From CAYNTH01 sp964427055 (GTDB lineage: Archaea; Aenigmatarchaeota; Aenigmatarchaeia; CG10238-14; SCSR01): a stretch of 6,482 nucleotides of DNA. The notes under the pieces were generated by a model. The model was given only the letters and a program-made list of their open reading frames with translations. It searched no databases and was not told the DNA's origin. Each line of letters begins with the position of its first letter. Position 1 is the stretch's first letter. A program made the translations under genes and the position numbers. Of the stretch, positions 1 through 6,444 are shown piece after piece. The DNA is taken from positions 1 through 6,482 of the forward strand of contig CAYRSQ010000047.1 in assembly GCA_964427055.1 (NCBI GenBank). The letters are read 5' to 3'.

Positions 1-156
1 TATCGCTTTGACAAATATTACAAAGAGTTGTAACCACTCACACGAGATTCAGGTTAAATGATTTTCTGACAATCTTTTCTTTTACTGCCAACCATTTTTT
101 GATACAGGATCGCCACGGCTATCTTTGGATATCTCATCATCATAACAATCTCTACA
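1..156. other. Sequence downstream of the regulator gene, no gene seen
   Basis: This short stretch follows the stop codon of the minus-strand regulator. I see no open reading frame with a ribosome binding site and no convincing GC-rich hairpin followed by a T-run that would act as a terminator. The only structure is a small inverted repeat at 18-33, TTACAA-AGAG-TTGTAA, with 6-bp arms and a 4-base loop. It is too short and AT-rich to interpret. Confidence 0.5.
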
Positions 157-2043
157 TCATTTTTTATCCAACTTTTTTGAAACTGTCATTCGGTTAACTC
201 CCAGAATTTGAGCTGTTTTCGTTTTATTTTTGCCAGCTAGGTGAAAAGTTTTTTCATAGATAGATTCTTGCATTTCGGAAATAGGGCCGAGTGGAATGGA
301 AATTTCTTTTTCTCTCGAAGATGTTATTGCGAGTGTTTTGTTTTGTATGTCTTCAAAAAGCATCTCGATAAGCGATTGATTGTCCATACTCTCATTCAGA
401 ACTGCATATCTATGAACAAAATTCTCAAGTTCTCTCACGTTCCCGAACCAGCTATATTCTTTTAAGCGTTCTATAATTGGTTTTGACAATAAAGGCACTG
501 CATGGCCAAATTGTAGGCAAAATTTATTACAAAAATGCTCAACTAATAATGGAATATCTTCTTGACGCTCTCTAAGGGACGGAATTTTCAAGTAAAGAAT
601 GTTTAATCTGAAATATAGATCTTGGCGAAAAGTTTTTTCTTCAACAGCTTCCAGCAAATTTCGATTAGTAGAAGCAATAATTCGAACATCTACTGGTATT
701 ACTCGATCTCCTCCAAGCCTCATAACTTCTTTTTCTTGGAGAACACGTAAAAGTCTGGACTGGAGGGGAAGCGGCATCTCACTTATCTCATCAAGAAGCA
801 AAGTCCCCCTGTGGGAAAGTTCAAATAAACCAATCTTTCCTCTTTTTTTGGCTCCCGTAAAAGCGCCTTCCTCATAACCAAAAAGCTCACTCTCTAGAAG
901 GTTTTCAGGGAGTGCGGCACAGTTTATTGCAACAAAAGGTTTAGGGTACCGTTTACTCAATCTATGAATGCTATGTGCAAATAATTCTTTTCCTGTGCCA
1001 GTTTCACCAGTAATTAAAACAGTTGAATCCGTATGACCATATAATTCAGTCTTTCCCTTGGCAGCTCGTATTTTGTAACTTGTTCCGACAATGTCGGTTA
1101 ACTGGTATTTGGATACGAACCCTTTTGCATGTAAAAGGGTTCGTATTTTTTGCTCTTTTTTTACTAGCGCGACTGAATCAATGAAAGTAACAACACCCCC
1201 TACGATTTGATCATCAACAATTAAGGGTACACGGTTGTAAACAATATATTTTCCACGAACACTTGCGATTTCTTCACGCTGAACCCTTGAAGACTCATTG
1301 GCTCCCCAATTAGGAAAGATTTTGCTTGCATGCTTTCCAATTAATTCGTTTTGGGTCCATGACAAGATCTTCAAAGCCCAAGGGTTAACAAGGTCTATCA
1401 TCCCTTCCTTATCAACTGAAACAATCCCCTCATGAGCAAACTTTAAAAGACTACTAATTCGTTCTGATTGAGCAAGATCCTTGTGCCTGATTTCAATAAT
1501 TTCTCTTGCTTTTTGGACCGCTCGCCTGACAGTTTCAGCACCAACCTGCATCAAATAGCCTTGAATTCCAAGCTTTTTAGCTAGTTTAACGGTAATCTGT
1601 GCGCCAAGGACAACTTCTATCCCCGCATTCTTAGCTTCTTTAATGCGGGTTTCCAGTTCATCCTCACCGTCCTTCCAATAATATTGAAATATTTTTAATC
1701 CTAAGAGTTGATTAAGTTTTTCTATATCGTAAGAAACATTAAAATAATTGATCAACCCAACTTTTTTTACTCCTTCCACAGTTTTTAGTTTGATCTCTAG
1801 CAACGTATCAATTAAGTCCAAGCTTGTAACCTCGCAATTGATTACTGGAATTTCAACGGCTTGGCGTATAGCATTGGCTGTGCCACCTCTGCTGATAATT
1901 ACTTTTGTTCCATCTCCTTGTAGATTTAAAGCAATTTTTACAGCATTTTCAAGGGATGCCTGATAGAAAGTCACATCTGGGGCGAGTTCTTTTTCGCCAT
2001 CGGGGTTCAAATGTCCAGGAAAAATCATAGCAGCCTGACTCAC
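157..2043 (-). CDS. PrpR-like sigma-54-dependent transcriptional activator (PrpR_N-PAS-AAA+-Fis HTH)
   Basis: This 628-residue bacterial enhancer-binding protein should bind upstream DNA and use ATP hydrolysis to open sigma-54 RNA polymerase complexes. Residues about 5-185 match the PrpR_N sensor domain, with the typical IISRGGTA and IPVINCEV segments. A PAS domain covers about 193-295. The AAA+ domain covers about 315-545, with Walker A GETGTGKE (346-353), the sigma-54 contact loop GAFTGA (393-398), Walker B TLLLDE (414-419), the arginine-finger segment FRQDLYFRL (472-480) and WFGNVRELENF (532-542). A Fis-type helix-turn-helix closes the protein (about 592-628). No response-regulator receiver domain is present, so it probably senses a ligand directly. 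The GTG start at 2043 is chosen because AGGAGG lies 9 bases upstream; the ATG at codon 6 is too far from it. The gene is divergent from the CoA-transferase, whose sigma-54 promoter is its obvious target. PrpR of enteric bacteria responds to 2-methylcitrate; the ligand here is unknown. All key AAA+ residues are intact. Confidence 0.95.
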   Translation of the reverse strand: MSQAAMIFPGHLNPDGEKELAPDVTFYQASLENAVKIALNLQGDGTKVIISRGGTANAIRQAVEIPVINCEVTSLDLIDTLLEIKLKTVEGVKKVGLINYFNVSYDIEKLNQLLGLKIFQYYWKDGEDELETRIKEAKNAGIEVVLGAQITVKLAKKLGIQGYLMQVGAETVRRAVQKAREIIEIRHKDLAQSERISSLLKFAHEGIVSVDKEGMIDLVNPWALKILSWTQNELIGKHASKIFPNWGANESSRVQREEIASVRGKYIVYNRVPLIVDDQIVGGVVTFIDSVALVKKEQKIRTLLHAKGFVSKYQLTDIVGTSYKIRAAKGKTELYGHTDSTVLITGETGTGKELFAHSIHRLSKRYPKPFVAINCAALPENLLESELFGYEEGAFTGAKKRGKIGLFELSHRGTLLLDEISEMPLPLQSRLLRVLQEKEVMRLGGDRVIPVDVRIIASTNRNLLEAVEEKTFRQDLYFRLNILYLKIPSLRERQEDIPLLVEHFCNKFCLQFGHAVPLLSKPIIERLKEYSWFGNVRELENFVHRYAVLNESMDNQSLIEMLFEDIQNKTLAITSSREKEISIPLGPISEMQESIYEKTFHLAGKNKTKTAQILGVNRMTVSKKLDKK

Positions 2044-2050
2044 AAATTAC

Positions 2051-2060
2051 ATCCTCCTTT
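2051..2060 (-). promoter_or_regulatory. Shine-Dalgarno site fixing the GTG start of the regulator
   Basis: On the minus strand this reads AAAGGAGGAT. The AGGAGG core ends 9 bases before the GTG at 2043, which supports GTG over the internal ATG at codon 6. Confidence 0.8.
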
Positions 2061-2550
2061 GAGCATTGTTTGTAAAAATATTGACTAGAACCGTGGTTTG
2101 TTCTTGAAAGTCTTTATTGCTCTGACAATTTAGCATGACCAGTTTATGTGGCATAGGCGATCTTGGGATGTCTCAAGTAATGGTGGAACCTTCTGTCTGC
2201 TCGCGGTATTCTTTCAACCCTCAGGATCGGCATATCAATACTAAACCACTGCCGAATCAATAAATGAGAAGCATCTCGTTTCCACAACGCAGAAGGAAAC
2301 TTCATTATGTCTAGTGTGTTATCAACCAATGACTCTCGGAACTCTAAACCCTGATGAATCGGAAGCATTCTCTGGTATCTCAATCGGCGAATGTCTCCTC
2401 TCCCAGCTTGATGGTCTTGTTAGGCTCTTTGCTTGTCTGCAACACAACCACCATTTGTTTCGAATTTTATTTTCAGACTATATTTGCGTGTATCTCCCTT
2501 ATCCGTTCTGTACCACAAATATATCAAAATGGCGATACTCCTTTTTTGCA

Positions 2551-2592
2551 GTGCTTATTTTTATGGCAGTTAACTGCTATAAAAATAAGCAC
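2551..2592. promoter_or_regulatory. 42-bp near-perfect palindrome, candidate upstream activator site
   Basis: Two 21-base arms (2551-2571 and 2572-2592) are exact reverse complements except at one position pair, a G opposite T next to the core. The central 12 bases, GCAGTTAACTGC, are perfectly symmetric, and the outer arms read GTGCTTATTTTTAT and ATAAAAATAAGCAC. The centre lies about 140 bases upstream of the predicted start of transcription, which is the usual distance for an enhancer site of a sigma-54 activator. The regulator next door has a dimerising Fis-type helix-turn-helix. The lack of a loop and of a trailing T-run argues against a terminator. Binding by the regulator is inferred from position and symmetry. 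Confidence 0.65.
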
Positions 2593-2627
2593 AAATGTTA
2601 TGACGCTCATGAATCAGACGAATTTTC

Positions 2628-2680
2628 TCAAAAAATAATATAACAATAACAATGCTATAAGAAGAAATTATTTTTTTTGA
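2628..2680. repeat. AT-rich inverted repeat between activator site and promoter
   Basis: TCAAAAAATAAT (2628-2639) is matched in reverse complement by ATTATTTTTTTTGA (2667-2680), apart from two extra T residues, with a 27-base AT-rich spacer. It lies just upstream of the -24 box. The A- and T-tracts may give bent or flexible DNA that helps looping between enhancer and polymerase. Chance in such AT-rich DNA is a real alternative. Confidence 0.35.
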
Positions 2681-2685
2681 AACAT

Positions 2686-2701
2686 TGGCATTAAGTTTGC
2701 C
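2686..2701 (+). promoter_or_regulatory. Sigma-54 (-24/-12) promoter for the CoA-transferase operon
   Basis: The sequence TGGCATTAAGTTTGCC matches the sigma-54 consensus TGGCAC-N5-TTGC: the invariant GG (2687-2688) and GC (2699-2700) are separated by exactly 10 bases. Placing the GC at -13/-12 predicts transcription from about 2712 and a leader of about 28 bases to the ATG at 2740. The divergent neighbour encodes a sigma-54 activator with an intact GAFTGA loop, which strongly supports function. Confidence 0.85.
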
Positions 2702-2725
2702 TTTCGTTATGTTAGACTTAAAAAT

Positions 2726-2730
2726 GAGGT
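2726..2730 (+). promoter_or_regulatory. Shine-Dalgarno site for the CoA-transferase ATG at 2740
   Basis: GAGGT lies 9 bases upstream of the ATG at 2740. It abuts the in-frame GTG at 2731 and so cannot serve that codon. A second GAGGT at 2733-2737 is too close to 2740 but could serve the in-frame ATG at 2752 less well. Confidence 0.55.
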
Positions 2731-2739
2731 GTGAGGTCT

Positions 2740-4242
2740 ATGCTGGATAAAATGAGGCTTCGTAATGATCGCTTGTTTGATTTTGTCGTTTCAGACGATG
2801 ACGCTGCCAAAATGATCCGAAACGGAATGACAGTTGCTTGTGGTGGGTTTACCTCAACCGGTTCGCCTAAGGCTGTACCGCTTGCGTTGGTAAGACTTAT
2901 TGAGAGGGGGCAAGAGATTAAAATTAATCTCTTATCTGGCGGCTCAGTGGGCCCTGAAGTTGAAAATGAATTGGCACGAGTTGGTGCGATCGTTCGTAGA
3001 TCGCCTGGAACTCGAGCTGTTTATAGCCACATGATAAGAGGCATTAATAATGGAGATATTGCATACAATGATAACCACTATAGTCATATGGCTCAAATGA
3101 TGGACTGTGGTTTCTTCGGGCCTATTGATGTTGCAATTATTGAGGCTATTGCCATTACCCCTGAAGGGCACGTTATACCAGCAAGTTCAGTTGGTGGATC
3201 GCCAATATTGGCCCGCTTGGCCAAAAAAGTTATAGTTGAAGTGAATACTACTCAACCTCTGGAATTAGAGGGAATACACGACATTTATATTCCGGATAAA
3301 CCTCCTTATCGAAAACCGATTCCTATTCATCATGCTGGTGACAGAATAGGAACTCCTTATATTGAGGTCGGCTTGCAAAATATTTCAGCTATTGTTGAGT
3401 CAAATTTTGGCGAGGCCTCATCAAAATTCTCTGAGCCGGATGAAAAAAGCAAGCGAATCGCTGATTATCTGATTGATTTTTTGCAAGCAGAAGTTCGCTC
3501 AGGGCGCCTTCCAAGAACCCTTCTTCCTTTGCAATCAGGTGTGGGCAATATCAGCAATGCTGTGCTTGCCGGTTTAAGCAAATCTGATTTTAATCAATTG
3601 GAATTTTATACTGAACTTATTCAACCATCAGTCATTGATATGATCGATAGTGGAAAGGTTAAGGTTGCTTCATGCAGCGCTTTTCCCCCAGACCCTGGGG
3701 TTGTAGAAAGGCTTCAGGGGGATTTTCAACGCTATCGCAATTCATTTATTTTAAGACCCCTAGATATCAGTAACAGTCCGGAAGTCATTCGTCGCCTAGG
3801 AGTCATAGCCTTAAATACACCTTTAGAAGTGGATATTTATGGCCATGCAAACTCTACTCATATCATGGGGACCAAGATGGTTAACACGATAGGAGGGTCA
3901 GGCGATTTTATGCGTAATGGGTATCTCTCTATTTTTACCACAACATCTACTACGAAAGATGACACCATTTCACGTATTGTCCCAATGGTTAGCCATGTAG
4001 ACCATACAGAGCATGATTGGCATGTTTTAATTACTGAAAATGGAATTGGCGATCTGCGAGGGCTCTCCCCTCGTGAACGCGCTAAGACACTTATTAATAA
4101 TTGTGCTCACCCCCAATATAGGCCTTTATTGTTGGACTACTTTAAGAGGGCTGAGAAGTTAAAAGGACATTCTCCACACAATTTGAAAGAAGCACTTGCT
4201 TGGCATGTTCGATATCTTGAAACAAACACAATGATGATATGA
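2740..4242 (+). CDS. Acetyl-CoA hydrolase/transferase family protein (Cat1/YgfH-type CoA-transferase)
   Basis: This 500-residue cytoplasmic enzyme should move coenzyme A between carboxylic acids such as acetate, propionate or succinate through a glutamyl-CoA thioester. Family marks, numbered from the ATG at 2740, are GGFTSTGSPKAVP near the N-terminus (35-47), GVGNISNAVL (267-276), YTELIQ with the likely catalytic glutamate E292, NSTHIMGT (371-378), GGSGDF (385-390), HVDHTEHDW (419-427) and DLRGLSPRERAK (438-449). Length and order match the succinyl-CoA:acetate CoA-transferase group (two acetyl-CoA hydrolase/transferase domains), so the gene is full length. The reading frame is also open from a GTG at 2731, but the spacing of GAGGT at 2726-2730 favours 2740; ATG 2752 is possible. 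It is the first gene behind the sigma-54 promoter and lies 32 bases before the first Fe-S gene. The true acceptor acid cannot be read from the sequence. Transferase is favoured over hydrolase by the motif set, not proven. Confidence 0.93.
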   Translation: MLDKMRLRNDRLFDFVVSDDDAAKMIRNGMTVACGGFTSTGSPKAVPLALVRLIERGQEIKINLLSGGSVGPEVENELARVGAIVRRSPGTRAVYSHMIRGINNGDIAYNDNHYSHMAQMMDCGFFGPIDVAIIEAIAITPEGHVIPASSVGGSPILARLAKKVIVEVNTTQPLELEGIHDIYIPDKPPYRKPIPIHHAGDRIGTPYIEVGLQNISAIVESNFGEASSKFSEPDEKSKRIADYLIDFLQAEVRSGRLPRTLLPLQSGVGNISNAVLAGLSKSDFNQLEFYTELIQPSVIDMIDSGKVKVASCSAFPPDPGVVERLQGDFQRYRNSFILRPLDISNSPEVIRRLGVIALNTPLEVDIYGHANSTHIMGTKMVNTIGGSGDFMRNGYLSIFTTTSTTKDDTISRIVPMVSHVDHTEHDWHVLITENGIGDLRGLSPRERAKTLINNCAHPQYRPLLLDYFKRAEKLKGHSPHNLKEALAWHVRYLETNTMMI

Positions 4243-4274
4243 CATGAACATTTATCATTAAGGAAAGGGGAGAG

Positions 4275-5123
4275 ATGAAAATCAAAAAGAAATTGGTAGA
4301 AATTGGCTTAGAAAATAGCATGGATTATTGCGGTTTTTCCTCTATTGACCGGTTTGATAATCTTCCTGAGGGTCACAGACCAGCAGAATTACTTCCAGGT
4401 GCAAAATCGGTCATAGTGCTGGGGATGCGTATTCCAAATGGTGCGATCAAAGCTAATGATCGGGCCTATGAAGGGCTAAGGCATGCGATCTTCTCATACG
4501 TAAATTTTGGGTATAACAGAGTGAACGATATGCTTGATTATGCTGCTTTGGCGGTGGTCAGATATCTCGAAAACAAACACAAGTTTAAAGCGTATCCGAT
4601 TCCTGCTGGTGGGCCACGTGATGAATATCTCATGATGGGAGCTATGTCGAATCGCTATGCTGCAGTCTGTGCAGGTCTTGGCGAATTTGGATGGAGTGGT
4701 TTTGCTCTTACTCTTCAAGATGGACCGCGCGTTCGGTGGGTTACAGTTATAACGCAAATGGAAATCGAACCAGACCCGCTGTACAGTGGGCCGAAACTTT
4801 GCAAGGGAAGTGCCTGTAGGAAGTGTGTTGATATATGTCCAGTTGGTGCCCTCAGCAAAGATGATGCCGTGAGTGTTAAAATGGGAGAATACAATTCATC
4901 TTACAGTATGCGCAATAAGCCTCTTTGTCGATGCGCAACGAAAGGTTTAGTTAAGGGGACGCCAGGAAGGTTGCAAGCTGAGGTTCCCTCCGGATTAAAT
5001 ACAGTCGAAGAGTGGTATGAATTAAATAAGAAAGATGATCCTTGGCAGCGAATGGAAATATCGCGAGGTATCTATTGCCATCGTTGTATGACGATTTGTC
5101 CTGTTGGTAAAACCGAAGCGTGA
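4275..5123 (+). CDS. QueG/reductive-dehalogenase-superfamily double [4Fe-4S] protein, paralog A
   Basis: This 282-residue protein has an N-terminal domain resembling the nitroreductase-like core of epoxyqueuosine reductase and reductive dehalogenases (AKSVIVLG at 43-50; AGLGEFGWSG at 133-142; GPRVRW at 150-155). A two-cluster ferredoxin part follows. The first cluster motif is C176-x4-C181-x2-C184-x3-C188-P. The second is C268-x2-C271-x3-C275-P, with an extra C218-R-C220 pair between them. There is no signal peptide or membrane segment, so it should be cytoplasmic. It is shorter than QueG (about 350-380 residues, with a C-terminal HEAT-like part) and lacks the Tat signal of respiratory dehalogenases. 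True tRNA modification is therefore unlikely given the context. A redox step on the operon substrate, or electron transfer, is inferred. In the related families this core binds a corrinoid; whether it does here is open. AGGGG precedes the ATG by 4 bases. The paralog follows 17 bases after the stop. Confidence 0.85.
   Translation: MKIKKKLVEIGLENSMDYCGFSSIDRFDNLPEGHRPAELLPGAKSVIVLGMRIPNGAIKANDRAYEGLRHAIFSYVNFGYNRVNDMLDYAALAVVRYLENKHKFKAYPIPAGGPRDEYLMMGAMSNRYAAVCAGLGEFGWSGFALTLQDGPRVRWVTVITQMEIEPDPLYSGPKLCKGSACRKCVDICPVGALSKDDAVSVKMGEYNSSYSMRNKPLCRCATKGLVKGTPGRLQAEVPSGLNTVEEWYELNKKDDPWQRMEISRGIYCHRCMTICPVGKTEA
4761..4845 (+). repeat. 85-bp perfect repeat, copy 1 (codes for first Fe-S cluster motif)
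   Basis: These 85 bases are identical, base for base, to 5627-5711 (offset 866). They begin at codon 163 in both genes and encode the segment from EIEPDPLY through CRKCVDICPV. Flanking DNA differs even at synonymous positions, for example in the GPRVRW codons just upstream. Confidence 0.97.
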
Positions 5124-5140
5124 TAGTATAGGGGGAAATT

Positions 5141-6091
5141 GTGAACCTGAAAGATGAATTACGAGAAATTGCCTTCAATAACGGCGTTAATTACTTCGGA
5201 GTTGGTTCTATTGATCGTTGGGATAACGCTCCTCTGGGACACAATCCGAGCGATCTGCTCCCAACAGCTAAGGCTGTCATTGTATTAGGTATCAGAGTCC
5301 CCATTGGGGCAATAGAGGGTAATAATTTGGCCTATCGGGGATTTAGACACGGGATCTTTACGTACATGGTTTTTGGTTATAATCGGCTGGGTGAAATACT
5401 TGACAGAGCGGGAATGTTGCTGCTTGCCCACTTAGAAAAAAACCATAAAATACAGACATTTCCTATTCCTGCAAGTATCCCTCGCGATGAGTACATGATG
5501 ATGGGTGTTATGTCAAACCGCCATTCTGCAGTTTGTGCTGGGCTTGCTGAGTTTGGTTGGAATGGACTTGCCCTTACACCAGATGCGGGTCCACGGGTCC
5601 GTTGGATGCCTTTGGTAGTTGACAAAGAAATCGAACCAGACCCGCTGTACAGTGGGCCGAAACTTTGCAAGGGAAGTGCCTGTAGGAAGTGTGTTGATAT
5701 ATGTCCAGTTGACGCGCTCAGTAGGGAAAAATCTGTCCAGTTGGAAATCACTGATAGACTTTATTCCTATGCTGTACTGGATAAGCCACGTTGTCGTTGC
5801 GCACAAACCGGCCTTGCTCGGGGTTCGTCGGGGCGTTTGCAAGAAGAAATACCAGAAAGAATGAAGACGGTTGAAGATTGGCGGGCAATGCTTAAACGAG
5901 ATGACAAATGGAACAAGATGGAAAGAGAAGCTGCCATGTGTGGACGTTGTTTTGTTGAATGTCCTGTAGGTAGATCTGTTGTGTTGAAGGGGGAAGTTGG
6001 TGAAAAGAGTAGTGATTACAAAGGTAATGTTGCTTATGGAGATGAACAGAACCCCCATGGAGGCGGTGAGGTATTACCGCATAGTCGTTGA
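5141..6091 (+). CDS. QueG/reductive-dehalogenase-superfamily double [4Fe-4S] protein, paralog B
   Basis: This 316-residue protein is a tandem paralog of the preceding gene. The first 162 residues align without a gap, and I count about 90 identities (56%). Shared marks include SIDRWDN (23-29), AKAVIVLG (43-50), PRDEYMMMG (114-122), AVCAGLAEFGW (130-140), C176-x4-C181-x2-C184-x3-C188-P, C218-R-C220 and C267-x2-C270-x3-C274-P. It differs by a 42-residue C-terminal tail after the last cluster cysteine (about 275-316), rich in Gly, Lys, Asp, Glu and His, which paralog A lacks (A ends 7 residues after its matching cysteine). The GTG start at 5141 follows AGGGGG with 5 bases between. It is probably translated from the same mRNA as paralog A. 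Keeping two copies suggests a heterodimer or two related substrates, which is inference. No signal peptide or membrane span is present. The exact reaction is unknown. Confidence 0.85.
   Translation: MNLKDELREIAFNNGVNYFGVGSIDRWDNAPLGHNPSDLLPTAKAVIVLGIRVPIGAIEGNNLAYRGFRHGIFTYMVFGYNRLGEILDRAGMLLLAHLEKNHKIQTFPIPASIPRDEYMMMGVMSNRHSAVCAGLAEFGWNGLALTPDAGPRVRWMPLVVDKEIEPDPLYSGPKLCKGSACRKCVDICPVDALSREKSVQLEITDRLYSYAVLDKPRCRCAQTGLARGSSGRLQEEIPERMKTVEDWRAMLKRDDKWNKMEREAAMCGRCFVECPVGRSVVLKGEVGEKSSDYKGNVAYGDEQNPHGGGEVLPHSR
5627..5711 (+). repeat. 85-bp perfect repeat, copy 2 (codes for first Fe-S cluster motif)
   Basis: This is the second copy of the tract at 4761-4845, in the same codon position of paralog B. 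It ends at a base mismatch at 5712 (A here, G at 4846) and starts after a mismatch at 5626 (A here, G at 4760). Confidence 0.97.
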
Positions 6092-6170
6092 TCAATTTGT
6101 AAGAGAGGATGTGTGAGCAACATTGTAAATATGAAGATGCGTTTTTAAGCGTTAACTATCTAAATTATAA

Positions 6171-6176
6171 AGGAGG
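6171..6176 (+). promoter_or_regulatory. Shine-Dalgarno site fixing the TAXI protein start
   Basis: AGGAGG lies 7 bases upstream of the ATG at 6184. The reading frame is open further upstream to an ATG at 6109, but only the 6184 start places a signal peptide at the N-terminus. Confidence 0.85.
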
Positions 6177-6183
6177 ATTTACC

Positions 6184-6444
6184 ATGAAAAAACTATTTGT
6201 GAGAACGTTTTTGGCTTTAATGTTATTGGCTTTGGTGGTAGTGGAGTCGACAGTGGCTGAGCCGTTTAAAATTAAAATGGGTTCAACCAGCGTTCGATCG
6301 GGGCTTTACGCGGTCACGGTTGCGATTGCAGAAACTGTTAACAAGACATATCCGGGTCAGATTGAAATTACTGTGGCCGAGACGGGTGGCTACATTGAAA
6401 ACTTGTCAAGAATAGGTAAAAAATCTGGTAACCATTCAGCATAA
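6184..6444 (+). pseudogene. TRAP-TAXI solute-binding protein, truncated N-terminal fragment
   Basis: The 86-codon frame begins with a signal peptide (MKKLFVRTF, then a hydrophobic run LALMLLALVVV, with likely cleavage after STVA near residue 24). It continues into the start of a TAXI-family binding protein: FKIKMGSTSVRSGLYAVTVA, then VNKTYPGQIEITVAETGGYIENLSRIGK. Such proteins are periplasmic or lipid-exposed receptors of tripartite transporters for organic acids and normally run to about 320 residues. Here homology stops near residue 80, and the frame ends at TAA 6442-6444 after KKSGNHSA, which is unlike the family. The break falls where the DNA switches to GTAACCATTCAGC (6428 on), resembling a mobile-element end. 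The gene therefore seems interrupted or truncated, unless the frame is restored beyond the window. It lies 92 bases after paralog B and is probably the next operon gene, which points to uptake of an acid substrate. Confidence 0.75.

Larger units (their letters stand above)
2044..2739. other. Long divergent intergenic regulatory region
   Basis: About 700 bases separate the two divergent genes. Positions 2520-2739 are AT-rich and hold the 42-bp palindrome, an AT-rich inverted repeat and the sigma-54 promoter, each listed separately. Positions about 2100-2500 are richer in GC and contain short open frames on both strands, the longest a 79-codon minus-strand frame at 2144-2383. These have no ribosome binding site, no recognisable domain and are broken by stops in neighbouring frames. 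The mid part could be a decayed gene or old mobile-element debris, but I cannot name a parent. I saw no tRNA and no riboswitch. No clear vegetative promoter for the regulator was identified. Confidence 0.6.

Noticed and set aside
2144..2383. 79-codon minus-strand open frame in the divergent intergenic region
   Set aside because: It has no ribosome binding site, no recognisable domain and an odd composition rich in Arg and His. I treat it as chance or as debris, not as a gene.
2551..2592. The palindrome as a transcription terminator
   Set aside because: The symmetry has no loop, the outer stem is AT-rich and no T-run follows on either side; its position fits an activator site better.
2314..2643. 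Plus-strand open frames of 94-109 codons upstream of the CoA-transferase
   Set aside because: They run through the palindrome and AT-rich regulatory DNA, have no ribosome binding site and read like non-coding sequence.
2044..2739. Cobalamin riboswitch controlling the possibly corrinoid-binding proteins
   Set aside because: I found no B12-box-like conserved element or matching stem architecture in this region.
6150..6155. GTTAAC upstream of the TAXI gene as a second copy of the palindrome core
   Set aside because: Only the hexamer matches; the flanking bases are not symmetric, and the same hexamer also occurs by chance inside the regulator gene.
6109..6183. N-terminal extension of the TAXI protein from an ATG at 6109
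   Set aside because: It would bury the signal peptide 25 residues inside the protein, and a perfect AGGAGG stands 7 bases before the ATG at 6184.
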